A stretch of 54,704 nt of DNA from a virus. The stretch spans positions 1 to 54,704 of the IMG/VR virus record IMGVR_UViG_3300008448_000108, one strand, 5' to 3'. Shown piece after piece: positions 43,001 through 51,122 of this stretch. A model generated the notes under the pieces. That model made no database searches and was not told where the DNA came from. It was given only the letters and a program-made list of their open reading frames with translations. Position numbers and translations under genes: made by a program. Positions within the stretch are counted from its first letter, which is position 1. Every line of letters begins with the position of its first letter.

Positions 43001-44005
43001 GGAGCTATTCAAGAAGGAGCCATACTGACTTTTAATTCTATTTTTAATGTTTTCATCAGCAAGATATGAACTCTCATAAATTGAGACTCTTGCTTTTGTT
43101 ACAGTTCCAGATGATACTTGCTTTTCATCCTCAGAATCTTCGTCTGATTCTTCTTTTACATCTTCTTTTGATACTGCAGAATCTTCTTCATCATCTGTAA
43201 TTTCTAAGTCAGAATCTAGCTCTGCCTCTTCGTCATCAAAGTCTTTAGAAATCCCAAGGCCATATTCCAGCAGGGTTGTGATTGATGATAAGAGTTCACG
43301 CTCTAAATTTTTTCTTGGTGATTTAAAATAATCTTCTGCAACATCTAACATGTTTCTAAATACAACTTTTAAAGTATTTTCAGTTAGACCTTTCTGCTTT
43401 GAATAATCTAAATCAATATTGGGAGAATCAGGATTGAAATAGGCTCTAAGATCTTCTATTGTAAATAGGTCAGATATAATTGCTGCCTTATCTGAAATTT
43501 TTGTAGCTCCTCTAATTCTACTTACCTTCTGTTCTAGATTTAGGGATGTTGTAACGGGGCTGGGACCAGACATGGGAGTGGCGGTTGGGGCAGGAGATGG
43601 TGGTGCAGCAGTCTCTGTTACAGCTCCGCCTATTGATTTTGAAACCGCTTCGTTAAAGAATGATCTTAGCATATCTAGAGAAGATGAGAAATCTAGTTCC
43701 GAACCTGTAAAAAGATTATGGCCAAGAGACTTTCCAAGTCTAATTAATAAGGTTCTATAATATACATCTGCTCCAACCTGATCTTCCACTATGGATTTCA
43801 GGGTGTATTCAAAATCTGATGGGGCGGGTGGCTGCTCCAAACTCTGAAAATCAGAATACATTGAAGTTAAGATTGATACGACCTTTGACTCAAAATCTTG
43901 ACCTGGGTTTCTGCTAGTTCTAACCAAGTCTTTAATATAGGATGATAAAATACTCTTAGTATTATCAGATAGTGGCCCTGTTGATGCAGTCTTATAGATA
44001 TTCAT
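37100..44005 (-). CDS. Giant 2301-residue protein, probably virion-associated
   Basis: This is the largest gene in the window. It has a helical N-terminus with YKTASTGPLSD, an Ala/Pro/Ser/Thr linker near 130-150, an acidic segment near 255-295 (DDEEAELDSDLEITDDEED), several Cys/His groups that could bind zinc (RPCPVCFKM; FACPCHIS; LVCPFGHRF), and two tandem 58-residue units at about 1623-1738. The C-terminus is helical with a CSMLSTQLVSPYK region. There are no enzyme motifs I can name and no transmembrane segments. Giant proteins of this kind in large phages are often packaged or tail-length related. It lies in one transcript upstream of a coiled-coil gene. Function unknown. Confidence 0.85.
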   Translation of the reverse strand: MNIYKTASTGPLSDNTKSILSSYIKDLVRTSRNPGQDFESKVVSILTSMYSDFQSLEQPPAPSDFEYTLKSIVEDQVGADVYYRTLLIRLGKSLGHNLFTGSELDFSSSLDMLRSFFNEAVSKSIGGAVTETAAPPSPAPTATPMSGPSPVTTSLNLEQKVSRIRGATKISDKAAIISDLFTIEDLRAYFNPDSPNIDLDYSKQKGLTENTLKVVFRNMLDVAEDYFKSPRKNLERELLSSITTLLEYGLGISKDFDDEEAELDSDLEITDDEEDSAVSKEDVKEESDEDSEDEKQVSSGTVTKARVSIYESSYLADENIKNRIKSQYGSFLNSSAFIDFPDRNATFEDLSAGNLPSIDLPALESFSTKIISRIVDMYKLASKGSGSENKGGLSREFNSIMYTVKKAELDTHKSINEYRSRIESIIPTSQKESEVKAAQLLKIDKVKEEFLERACSYRILNNSAIVSGIADQSIKYILYYITLSLSGGRSSKFFAAGTSQLKADSSALASAYSSLEKYIKAMGYGVQPSEYDEILTESSSAAVKSFYNKLGNYLSPSFNGSIDNFISASSLKFQYIINMGLSSVYNIETDYRLRPCPVCFKMIPSTLGYNTSIPKEERGFTVSVVSPVKEESDGTFTVLTDDSMRRNIQGEDVRYKIVKKYADRFKPRTGRRYKEEELEEEKSSASEDRNARLEFEFVNKLVNQDAASQGYTWDEITALVLSSDSQKHREGWHRRAAALLGAGGKEVSRRKSINEMAVKCPSLPVYNGQGSPGSYCGASTSPVKSTILSSRIASQPQFNGSLRSLKDEDVPARISQGTDAVDPSSSVLLRSGYKFSSLTFACPCHISNPDKDSSKLHRNLVISKGGPSGGGSFVPPTNPDGSQASIPNGTVAFMVCAAPTSISSFNRDENAGNQFILECLLSTAKDSPQDYYKFLNYLVQNGMDPQDIMALNADLEKYYAMNKTSAKYSHEVRKIAFDYRSEERINKVSEIIAYASKPLKPSKGIGSFSDAETFNRILGKIYLVCPFGHRFKIEDSLKFGEAYSAVHYDPSRSSKFLNVSVATGLENASRLISTGILQEYDGSIPYKNAKVYKDWLNVPEAARIVSAEKENPDYSKALLIFEVPDENGVIKNYFLSKKHNVRDSAWLSTETYTSKISVTKPRITGKISIGDVEGDDGEGSTQSGIESLSASGENKDGEQYDSLSEASLVEGRQLPGTQVLPLRSSYDYRNKRWKMVFLNQTRPKYYALMEIIRKYLNTINGYTKAATSNAMLNAVSSQPAEQDISDRFIQNYRNLILSTTKATLPNLGDKFNQFVTGVEGSLKKEIKNIFPHILSVVENMNDIVDAEGINIESIDKEVSYKVILQAVDTTLYEIPSFKKYTDGRNSEDVGAQFAAIMMKDSDFISYLIRDSWFKAQRSNVETRAYGGRLVIVSYGIALAKVMSQLYQKYFNKNNLFDYVGFDLNIDLSSPQILLNPADAGGITTLIGKLPSSILEDLLEGDQSEDVFPSIVPGSKAYPIRMDLLYNELMLRLADVKNTVFSPQALIEAKKYVANRIKDTNPSQSIRDILNNLSRNLPAKTMRMSSDPNNPETKTNRRSPMRQRIPYVSKSYAFVSDLQRVKSFSIVPNRQPSKIVLATMSAPTRQQAERILFEENSRLNGLLSPSDVGQIRYEIIESAGKFSVAPNRQPNIITLYNISSDSKEEAELILAKENEKLSQTLSPKDRSIIKYEIINNDFLVSSSRSPAVSKIGLKGKGKADLVDIKSFNTSISFGQEFIIEVINVPITNFAIVCKNIDGSKVTLKESDDLTGVTAGSLVNSYYVKLTLPESLRSGITAQSLEVGLSSPPEEPPLVMHPNFNNSKLQIGATRPKVKDQTRWCGSDIEWENTLFSDSGGFSDAWGYVGMLLPVEDSKYNSGGSKQEVSNAKNIAIFDYNFEVNFEGAPLNITPLLQRGRSPEDIDYIRNAERKIIEAKKEYETSLMQARAEYSSSPKDLKMAEAILKRDFLSTIQPEVDKISTRQLMLNSNSSYIPFDSSKSQLPLPKDPKGYKANDACSMLSTQLVSPYKALMIINNPEIRGFSISNIEKERLKRFITKVYNLQPILNALNVNGMKVGIEDILTPSGLDPNVISSINSFISKTDWLNLPGEYFDVISRSDENNAGSYIQYMYTQQGVDDAVLDIDDLSSAANNARTQAILGASAEKMGLTHDLKTIAESLESNSKNYITSINMEEIEAMYEEMAAGSKDRNYVLDHQAKDSNKNSLRSKKLPGMIMDRRKGLANWSDDSSVLFRGLPGDEVFED
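38792..39139 (-). repeat. Tandem 58-codon repeat within the giant gene
   Basis: Two head-to-tail copies, each 174 bases, encode FSIVPNRQP...YEIIESAGK and FSVAPNRQP...YEIINNDFL. A shorter, more diverged third start (FLVSSSRSPAVSKI) follows. The proteins repeat a strand-helix-strand pattern, like small SPOR-type domains in shape; that resemblance is only visual. Confidence 0.75.
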
Positions 44006-44006
44006 A

Positions 44007-45404
44007 CTATTCCCTCAATTCTAAACTGTTATATTCTTGTTTGATTTCCAAAATCTTAGATTTAATTATACTATTTATTTCAGAAAATCCTTCTTCTTCA
44101 GATCTTGTTTTTGCAGTAAGCGCTCTGGAATTACTAGAAATATTAATAAAACCACAATTGGTATTGTTAATTTTATTTATAATATCCTTATCCCCAGATT
44201 CCAGCTTGCCTGAGATTTCATCATTCAAGCCAATTAGATTACTTAAAATATTCTTACAGCCCTCGTCCCGCTTTGAGATGTCATACAGCTTCCATAATGG
44301 ATGCATAAGTAATGCTTTAAAGTATTCTTGTCCATAAATCCCATTTGCTTTTATGTTAGAGAGATCGTCAGAAAATAGATGGGAAATATTTTTATTATTT
44401 ATAAATATTTCTTTATGCAGAAGAGTCATTTTCTCATTACCTTCTCTTGGAATTGGCAACAATATTCCAAATATTTTATTTTGAATATTTCTTTCTGCAT
44501 CCTTTTCTGGACTTTTGACTATCGCCTTCTTGGACCCAAAAAATAAATTTCCAATCAACGGAGCATCTATATGAAACCCCGAAGTATTGGAAATTGGATT
44601 TGGATTGCATTTTTTATACTCTAAGCTTTTAAAATCCAGAATATTTTGCAGCTCATGCAATCTTTCAATTGCCTGATTTTCACCCATAGTATTTTTTAAT
44701 ATAGATGGCAAAATCTGGATTGCTTTATCAAAATACTTAAAAGCATTATTTTCTATAGAATTTATAACATTATCTAGCTTTAGCTCATAAGAGATTAACT
44801 CTTCAAGGGTCATCTCATCCCTATATTTAGGTAAAGATTCTTCCAGGTATGCGCCTATAGAATAGGTTGCCGCCTGACACCTTGCTCGTTTTTTTGCCAA
44901 AGTTATCGGCTCAATATTAAGAAGATATTTTAAACTTTTTTTATCTAAGAATTTTTTCTCTATATCAAATGAGCTATTGTTTTTTGTGCTCTGCCTTTTA
45001 ACTAGCTCATAATAAAGTTCAGAGTTTTGGACGTAATTAAACTCTTGAACTCTAGAATTCTTCATAGCTTGTGCATTATAATTTATAAAATTAATTTTCT
45101 TAATTATTTTATTAATCAATGCAGACTTGCTTATTGGTGCATGATCAATATTCTTAATTTTATAAATTTCAAAGAATTGAGATCTGGAAGTTCTATAAAT
45201 AGATATAGCAGCAGCAACATCAGCTATATCTTCAAAGCACATATCCTCTAGGGGCAGGTTTATAAATTCTTTCTCTATTGAGATAATTCTTTTCTGTGCT
45301 GGAGAAGGATCGTCGCTTCTTTCTAGCCTTGATATTTTATATCTTGCTATATCCTTCTCATTATGTATATATTTTAATATACTATCTTGCACTCCGGGAT
45401 TCAT
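44007..45404 (-). CDS. Hypothetical helical protein
   Basis: This is a 465-residue protein rich in Lys, Asn, Ile and Glu with mostly helical character throughout (IARYKISRLERSDD, ALINKIIKKINFINYNA, ELKLDNVINSIENNAFKYF). It starts within the last codons of the sigma factor gene (23-base overlap) and ends one base before the giant gene begins. No family is recognised; a partner of the giant protein is possible. Confidence 0.7.
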   Translation of the reverse strand: MNPGVQDSILKYIHNEKDIARYKISRLERSDDPSPAQKRIISIEKEFINLPLEDMCFEDIADVAAAISIYRTSRSQFFEIYKIKNIDHAPISKSALINKIIKKINFINYNAQAMKNSRVQEFNYVQNSELYYELVKRQSTKNNSSFDIEKKFLDKKSLKYLLNIEPITLAKKRARCQAATYSIGAYLEESLPKYRDEMTLEELISYELKLDNVINSIENNAFKYFDKAIQILPSILKNTMGENQAIERLHELQNILDFKSLEYKKCNPNPISNTSGFHIDAPLIGNLFFGSKKAIVKSPEKDAERNIQNKIFGILLPIPREGNEKMTLLHKEIFINNKNISHLFSDDLSNIKANGIYGQEYFKALLMHPLWKLYDISKRDEGCKNILSNLIGLNDEISGKLESGDKDIINKINNTNCGFINISSNSRALTAKTRSEEEGFSEINSIIKSKILEIKQEYNSLELRE

Positions 45405-46149
45405 CCTTCAACTCCAGCTCTTCATTTTCTTCGCTCTTATCTGCATCAGAATTTACATTGAATATATTTTTAATGCTTGTCTTGCTTGCCAGCTTCTTAA
45501 GCCTCATTGATGCTGCCCAACCTGAAAGACCTACTTCCTCAGCAGCATCCTTAATAGAGTAATCATCATAATACATTAGCTCTATAATCTTGCGTGTCTT
45601 TGCGTCTAGTTTCTCACAGGCGTTATCTAGGGAGGATTCGAAGTCGGACTTTTCTGTTCGATTCCTAATTAGAGAAGAATCATACCCTGTCTTGCCATCT
45701 TCAGAAATTGTATTCTCAAAAGGGACGCTTTGGGAATCTGAGTCGGTAGCAGGCTTAAATTGACTAAAGTATAGTTCCTCTCTAACCTTCTTGATTTTCT
45801 GTAAACTTGGTTCCTTATCCTTTAGGTTTAGGGCAAAGGCGTCATTAGACATCTTATTTTCACTACGAAGAAATGAAATCTTTTTATTATGAATATGCTT
45901 ATGCAAGAATGTAGATAGCTTAATCTCGCGGTGAGGATCGAAAGCTTTAATACCCTCAATAGCGATTATCGAAAGCTCACTTTTTGCATCTTCAAATTTA
46001 TAACCAGGAATATACATTGTTGAAGCAAACTTATTCAGCAGAGGATCAATTTTTGCCAAAACTTGATCAAACCCTTCGCCTGTATTGGTATCAACATAAT
46101 ACCTAGAATCATAAACTTCAACATAAGCACGATAACCTTTTTCTTCCAT
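45382..46149 (-). CDS. Sigma-70 family RNA polymerase sigma factor
   Basis: This encodes 255 residues from MEEKGYRAYVEVYDS. The ATG at 46149 is chosen because GGAGG lies four bases before it; a longer frame would overlap the upstream nuclease gene. Region 2 is visible as LLNKFASTM then DAKSELSIIAIEGIKAFDPH and IKLSTFLHKHIHNKKISFLR (core binding and -10 recognition). Region 4 is LDAKTRKIIELMYYDDYSI then KDAAEEVGLSGWAASMRLKKL (-35 recognition). It would redirect host RNA polymerase to phage promoters. A SigF/SigB-like size; no region 1.1. Confidence 0.85.
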   Translation of the reverse strand: MEEKGYRAYVEVYDSRYYVDTNTGEGFDQVLAKIDPLLNKFASTMYIPGYKFEDAKSELSIIAIEGIKAFDPHREIKLSTFLHKHIHNKKISFLRSENKMSNDAFALNLKDKEPSLQKIKKVREELYFSQFKPATDSDSQSVPFENTISEDGKTGYDSSLIRNRTEKSDFESSLDNACEKLDAKTRKIIELMYYDDYSIKDAAEEVGLSGWAASMRLKKLASKTSIKNIFNVNSDADKSEENEELELKDESRSAR

Positions 46150-46159
46150 TTTGCCTCCA

Positions 46160-46891
46160 TTATACATCCCAACTGTTTTGACATAGACTTTGATAGTCGC
46201 ACCAATTACACAATATAGAAGGTTTCTTTTCCCACTCAACACTAGTATCTATAGACTTGCCAACTTTGAGTACCTTATTTATAGTATCTTGATAATGTTC
46301 ATCTTTAAACTCATAATCTAAGGTATCGCAGTTATTCTTCAATAGAATATAAGAACCACTTATTAATTCAGCATCTTTGTAGATTTCCTTTATAGCCAAA
46401 GCATATAGCAGCAGCTGAAAATTTGAAAGATACTTTGGATTTTTATTTGTCTTGTAGTCTACAACTTTATAATGACCTGGAGATACTTTATCTATCCGAT
46501 CAACAAATCCTCTTACAGTAAACTCGCCAATCTTAAAATCAAAATTTAACTCATTTGCAATTACCTGAGGTAAGCCACCTTGTAAAATTTTATTTAGATA
46601 AACTTGTAAAACATCTTTAAGCGCAGGAAGCTCTGGTTTTAATATATCCATATCAAATTCGGTAAGTGCAGACTTAAAAGATGATTTCATAATTCCAGAA
46701 TACTCAGCAGGATTTCTGACATTATCACAAAGATCCTTATGAAATAATTCTAAAACTCTATGGGCGCACTTTCCAAACTCTAAATGGCTCCAATCCTGCG
46801 GTGGGATCGGTGGCTTTTCAATATATTGATAATGGTATTTTTTAGGACACTTTTCATAAGTGCCGATAGAAGAAGCTGAAAGTTTTATCAT
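46160..46891 (-). CDS. PD-(D/E)XK nuclease, Cas4/RecB-like with Fe-S cysteines
   Basis: This encodes 243 residues from MIKLSASSIGTYEKCPKKY; the ATG at 46891 has AGGA before it and avoids overlap with the upstream gene. Seen: LSASSIGTYEKCPKKYHYQY (first Cys), FGKCAHRVLELFH (His for motif I), VRGFVDRID...KVVDYKTNK (the D-x(n)-D-Y-K catalytic core), a Q-x-x-x-Y helix (FQLLLYALAI), and a C-terminal CNWCDYQSLC. The four-cysteine arrangement, one N-terminal and three C-terminal, is the Cas4/AddB iron-sulfur pattern. It probably processes DNA ends for recombination. Confidence 0.88.
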   Translation of the reverse strand: MIKLSASSIGTYEKCPKKYHYQYIEKPPIPPQDWSHLEFGKCAHRVLELFHKDLCDNVRNPAEYSGIMKSSFKSALTEFDMDILKPELPALKDVLQVYLNKILQGGLPQVIANELNFDFKIGEFTVRGFVDRIDKVSPGHYKVVDYKTNKNPKYLSNFQLLLYALAIKEIYKDAELISGSYILLKNNCDTLDYEFKDEHYQDTINKVLKVGKSIDTSVEWEKKPSILCNWCDYQSLCQNSWDV

Positions 46892-46901
46892 ATTAATCCT
46901 G

Positions 46902-47798
46902 TTAGTATAGCTTAGATTGTGCCCTATTTTCAATCCACCTAAAAACGAAGCTGCTTGGGGGAGATGCTGTTTTGGAAAGGTTTAAGGTCTTGATTTCTGT
47001 TTTCTGGATCGACTTGATCCACCGCCCCTCCCTGCTCTCCCTATAGTATAGCACGATTTTATCGGAATTGGGGTTAATCATGTACCTCACGAAATTGGAT
47101 GTAGTGACTTGCTGATTCTGAATGCCTCTAGCATAAAATGGGCTTACCAAATCCATTGTACCGTGTGGTCTATTTATAATCCTAACAATTTGATTGTCAA
47201 GTGCCTCAGGAGTAAATCCATCTATCACAATATAAAATGACTTTGGATCAAAATTTATATTGTTATTATTTGGAGAAGATACTATTGGCTTTTTTATAGA
47301 TTCTGGTTTCTCTGCAAAGTTTATGAAGTCTAAGGTAGTAGATCCAGATATATCCTCACCCTTGTAGTTTGCTGTTGAACCAATTAAATCTAACTTTTGA
47401 ATTGGAATAGTTGTGGCTTGAGCAATGTCTCCGTCTGAATTAAAAGATAAATTATCTATAGGAGTCTTGCCGGGAGGGAGGATGTTAATACCCTCCTTTC
47501 CTATTAGCCTAGTTTTATCTACTTTTGTTTGTTTTGTAAAATATGTTTTTTCTACAATTCCAGAGTAGTAAGTTCCACTTAAATCAACTACCTTAGCCAC
47601 AGCCTTTAGGGTTGTAGTCAAGCCAGTTGTTGGTAAAGTTATTTTGTTAACAAATATTTCTGAATCTTCATCTGGATCAGAACCATCTAATGTATAAAAT
47701 ATGGTAGATGGCAGTACACCAGTTGACAAGGTTATTGATTCAGGAAAACCAGAAATAATTTGGTCTTCGCTTTCCTCTAAGGTTAAAACTACAATCAT
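46902..47798 (-). CDS. Virion-type protein with chitobiase C-terminal-like domain
   Basis: This is a 298-residue protein. Residues about 12-88 match the chitobiase/hexosaminidase C-terminal fold (CHB_HEX_C): ITLSTGVLPSTIFYTLDGSDP and a TLKAVAKVVDLSGTYYSGIVEKTY ending. This beta-sandwich is common in phage tail and surface proteins. The rest is Asn/Ser/Ile/Thr-rich and beta-like, including a NNNN run. An enzymatic role is not indicated. It probably serves in the tail or as a receptor-side element, yet it lies between nuclease and SbcC genes. Confidence 0.75.
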   Translation of the reverse strand: MIVVLTLEESEDQIISGFPESITLSTGVLPSTIFYTLDGSDPDEDSEIFVNKITLPTTGLTTTLKAVAKVVDLSGTYYSGIVEKTYFTKQTKVDKTRLIGKEGINILPPGKTPIDNLSFNSDGDIAQATTIPIQKLDLIGSTANYKGEDISGSTTLDFINFAEKPESIKKPIVSSPNNNNINFDPKSFYIVIDGFTPEALDNQIVRIINRPHGTMDLVSPFYARGIQNQQVTTSNFVRYMINPNSDKIVLYYRESREGRWIKSIQKTEIKTLNLSKTASPPSSFVFRWIENRAQSKLY

Positions 47799-47844
47799 GT
47801 AGCCTCCAAACTATATAAATCATTATAATTATTAGATTTGGAAA

Positions 47845-49950
47845 CTATATAGAAATATAGGAGACTGAGCTTTCACTATTTACCTTGGTAATGTCTAGAA
47901 CGTCTGTAAACTTTTCCTTCAAGGCGTCATTATGTGTGATGACCAAAATTTTATATTTCTTCTCTAGAGACTTTATTACGTTAATAAATAGAGATTCTGT
48001 ACCCTGCCTATCTAGTGGTGAGTTTATTTCATCCAACAATAAGAATTCAAGAGCCGAACCACCATGCCTACTGGAGATTTCACTTAGAGCAATTCTAAGT
48101 GCTAAGGAAATTCTAAACTGCTCGCCTCCACTTAAAGACTTAAAGTTTTGAACTATTCCCTCTTTCTTAACTCTTAGGTCGAGAGTATCTACAACAGAAA
48201 TACCATCTGATCCTAATCTTTGAGTGTCTAAGAAAATATGAAATGGTTCATTACAAATTGACTTTAAAATTTCATTTGCTGTTTTCTCTAAATCTTCGAT
48301 AATCGCATTTAATAAAATAGTTTGAATTCCATTTTTACCAAGGAGCCGAACCATCTTTTCTAGAATTGTAACTCTCTTTTGCTTTTCAATGTATGTATTT
48401 TTGAACTCTTGCTTTTCATTAATTCTAGCAAGTAAGCTGGATGTTTTCTCTGTAAGAATACCTATATTATGATTTATCTTTTCAATATCTGAGTTTAGAT
48501 CTGCTAAGTCACTTTTATTATTATGAATGCTGTTTTGCAAAGCTTTAAAAGAATCATCCCTAAGTGAATCTAGAGCCTCATTGTTAATTTTAATATTGGC
48601 TTCGATTTCTATTATATCTTTTTTATATTTTTCAATTTCAGTAGCTAATTCCTTGGATCGCTCTTCAAGTATCCTCAACTCTGTTCCGATAGAGTTTACC
48701 TTGTTTGATGCTGCGTCTTTCTTCTTTTTGTTTTCTCTAACCTTCTCTAAATTTTCAATCTTTGATTCCAGCTCTTTTATTTTATTTTGATAGTAAATAA
48801 TATTTTTATTGTGCTGGCTAATCTCATCATTATGGTCGGAGTGTAGCTTATGATATAAGTCCTCGCTAATGGACTGGTGACAGATATAGCAATTATCTTT
48901 TGTAATCACCCGATTATTGAGAGACTTTATTAATTCTTTAGAAGTAGCAAGACCTGCTTTTAACTCTATAAGCTCTCTATTGGAGGTGTTTATTTTTTCT
49001 TCTACCTCCTCATCAATAATTAGAGACTCTACTTTTTTATTTATTTCTTGAATAAAAGTTTTTTTATCTCGAATTAGATTAAGGTAATCAGAATTACTTT
49101 TGTTTGCAGCTTCTAATTTTTCTGAAGAAAATTTCTTTTGCTTTTCAAGTTGACCTAGAGCTTCTACCGTTTTATCCCAACTACTGGTATCAATTTTAGA
49201 TTTCATTTCTTGATATTTGTTAGTTAGGCCTTCTAAAAGCAGACTTAGCTCAGCCCTGCTTTCTACCTTGACCTTTAGGGAATTATTACAGTTATCCAGC
49301 TCCACAGAAGATTCTGTATAATCCTTAAAAATCTGATCAAACCCTTCAATCTTGGACTCTATTATTTTAGATTCAGCCTTTAATTCTTTCAGGGATGCTC
49401 TGATTTGATCTTCGTATGCGTCCCATTTCGAGATATCAATGATTGACTTCAATATCTCCTTTTTTCTTGACGCATCAGTTTCCGTAAATTCTGAAATATC
49501 ATTTTGCCTAAAATACGCCGAGTTTATAAAGGTCTTATAATCAAATTTAATTGTTTTAATAATTTCATCATTCGTAAGACTTGGAGTAGATCCAGAGACA
49601 TCTATCCAAGCGCCAGATGAATCTTGCTTTGCAAACTCTACATAGGATGTATTTCCAGAGCGATATCTTTTCCGAATCACTCTGTATAGCTCATTAGAAT
49701 GCTTAAAGATAAAGGTAACCTTGCATCCTGATTCTCCCCAAAAGATGACATCATCCATAGAGGCTGCACGAGACTTATTAAACAAGCACCATAGAATACC
49801 TTCAAAAATGGCACTCTTGCCACATCCATTGGAAATATCATAATTGCCCTCTGTATTTCCAATTAGCAATGCAGACTCAAAAAGAGAGAAGTCTATAAAG
49901 CTATCCTTGTGAGAAAAGAAATTCTTAAGATCTAAAGAAACAGGAAGCAT
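47845..49950 (-). CDS. SbcC/Rad50-like ATPase (gp46 type)
   Basis: This is a 701-residue SMC-like protein. The N-terminus has SLDLKNFFSHKDSFIDFSL and a P-loop NGCGKSAIFEGILW (41-54). Long coiled coils (about 180-345 and 365-540) flank a zinc hook, CYICHQS (Cys354, Cys357). The C-terminus has the ABC signature SLSGGEQFRISLALRIAL and Walker B FLLLDEINSPLD. It works with the adjacent SbcD-like nuclease (nine-base gap) to process DNA ends. The first Gly of a standard Walker A is not at its usual place (YDISNGCGKS), with a small insertion before it (GNTEGNYDIS). Confidence 0.93.
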   Translation of the reverse strand: MLPVSLDLKNFFSHKDSFIDFSLFESALLIGNTEGNYDISNGCGKSAIFEGILWCLFNKSRAASMDDVIFWGESGCKVTFIFKHSNELYRVIRKRYRSGNTSYVEFAKQDSSGAWIDVSGSTPSLTNDEIIKTIKFDYKTFINSAYFRQNDISEFTETDASRKKEILKSIIDISKWDAYEDQIRASLKELKAESKIIESKIEGFDQIFKDYTESSVELDNCNNSLKVKVESRAELSLLLEGLTNKYQEMKSKIDTSSWDKTVEALGQLEKQKKFSSEKLEAANKSNSDYLNLIRDKKTFIQEINKKVESLIIDEEVEEKINTSNRELIELKAGLATSKELIKSLNNRVITKDNCYICHQSISEDLYHKLHSDHNDEISQHNKNIIYYQNKIKELESKIENLEKVRENKKKKDAASNKVNSIGTELRILEERSKELATEIEKYKKDIIEIEANIKINNEALDSLRDDSFKALQNSIHNNKSDLADLNSDIEKINHNIGILTEKTSSLLARINEKQEFKNTYIEKQKRVTILEKMVRLLGKNGIQTILLNAIIEDLEKTANEILKSICNEPFHIFLDTQRLGSDGISVVDTLDLRVKKEGIVQNFKSLSGGEQFRISLALRIALSEISSRHGGSALEFLLLDEINSPLDRQGTESLFINVIKSLEKKYKILVITHNDALKEKFTDVLDITKVNSESSVSYISI

Positions 49951-49958
49951 GAAATCTC

Positions 49959-51122
49959 CTACACCATAATCTTTTTTGCTTCGGATAAGATAACTAATTT
50001 TTCTTCTTCATCCATACTAGCTTGATCATCTATAAAGGCTTTAAACATAGAGTAGTCATCTTTATGATTTAGAATCGCCTCATCTCTAACCATCCTAGTA
50101 ACTATTGGCTCTACTGTCACTTTTGAAACATAAAAAGCTCCAGAGTTATATAGAATCTTTTCAATATCATTCTTCTTAATAAATGGAGCCAGATTATCTC
50201 TGATTATGATTCTAGCTCTAGTTATTTTATTATCTAAACTTAATTCAGATATCTTTTCCTTAAATAAATCAATAAAGTTATTGTGATCAGCATTCTCTAG
50301 CGTAATGGTAATATCTTCCAAGGGTCTTGATGGGCATTTTAAAACTTTGGTTCTCTTTGTTTGAGTGTCATAATCAATAAATACTTTATCTATATCCTGA
50401 TCTCCAAAGTTTAATTTTTCCATAGAGCCTGTATATATTGCAATTGGCTCCTTCTTATTTATAATCTTAAACTGATGATAATGACCCATAGCAACAAAAT
50501 CGCAGCCCTTGAAAGCATCTACTCTAGCCAAAACTTCTGCTCCACCATAATCATTATAGCTAGAAGTAAAATAAAAGTTATGGCCTATTGCAACCGTTGG
50601 GTTACTATCACATTGAGCTATTAAATCTTTAACTTCTTGTTCATATAGGAGGGAGTTGTCCTCTGTTGTTTTGCCTAGATACATTCTTTTATCTCTGTAT
50701 GGCAAAAGAACTAAATTAGCTCCAGGCTGGTTTATACCATGTAACTTTATTACCTCAGGGGTTAGAACAATTCTTACGTTTGGATAATCTTTTGCCGCGA
50801 GAGAAGAAATTGCACTTGTAAAGGTCTCTCCAGATCTCCTGTAATCATGATTGCCCATAATGATTACAGATGTAATATTTGCCATAGATAATCTTTTTAT
50901 AGCCTTACTTAGAACATTCATATGTTCTGGAGCTGGAGTTCTGGAGTCAAAAGCATCTCCAGTCTGTATAAATGCGTCAGCACCATTTTCTATCGCATAG
51001 GTTACTATATGATTTAGGGTTTTCTCATAGTCATCCACCCTGGTATTTCCACCATCTTTGGTTGCTTTACCCAATCCAAAAACAGCACCAATATGAGTGT
51101 CGCCACAAATGATAAGCTTCAT
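49959..51122 (-). CDS. SbcD/Mre11-like nuclease (gp47 type)
   Basis: This is a 387-residue metallophosphoesterase. All motifs are visible: LIICGDTHIG (start), FIQTGDAFDSR, VIIMGNHDYRRSG, AIGHNFYF, and VAMGHYHQF. The C-terminal third is the capping/SbcC-binding region. With the SbcC/Rad50-like protein encoded next it would resect and trim DNA ends, as T4 gp47 does with gp46. The start overlaps the CHC2 protein stop by four bases. Confidence 0.95.
   Translation of the reverse strand: MKLIICGDTHIGAVFGLGKATKDGGNTRVDDYEKTLNHIVTYAIENGADAFIQTGDAFDSRTPAPEHMNVLSKAIKRLSMANITSVIIMGNHDYRRSGETFTSAISSLAAKDYPNVRIVLTPEVIKLHGINQPGANLVLLPYRDKRMYLGKTTEDNSLLYEQEVKDLIAQCDSNPTVAIGHNFYFTSSYNDYGGAEVLARVDAFKGCDFVAMGHYHQFKIINKKEPIAIYTGSMEKLNFGDQDIDKVFIDYDTQTKRTKVLKCPSRPLEDITITLENADHNNFIDLFKEKISELSLDNKITRARIIIRDNLAPFIKKNDIEKILYNSGAFYVSKVTVEPIVTRMVRDEAILNHKDDYSMFKAFIDDQASMDEEEKLVILSEAKKIMV

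Noticed and set aside
45382-46242. Longer start for the sigma factor at 46242
   Set aside because: The extra 31 residues overlap the nuclease gene and lack a ribosome site; GGAGG supports the ATG at 46149.
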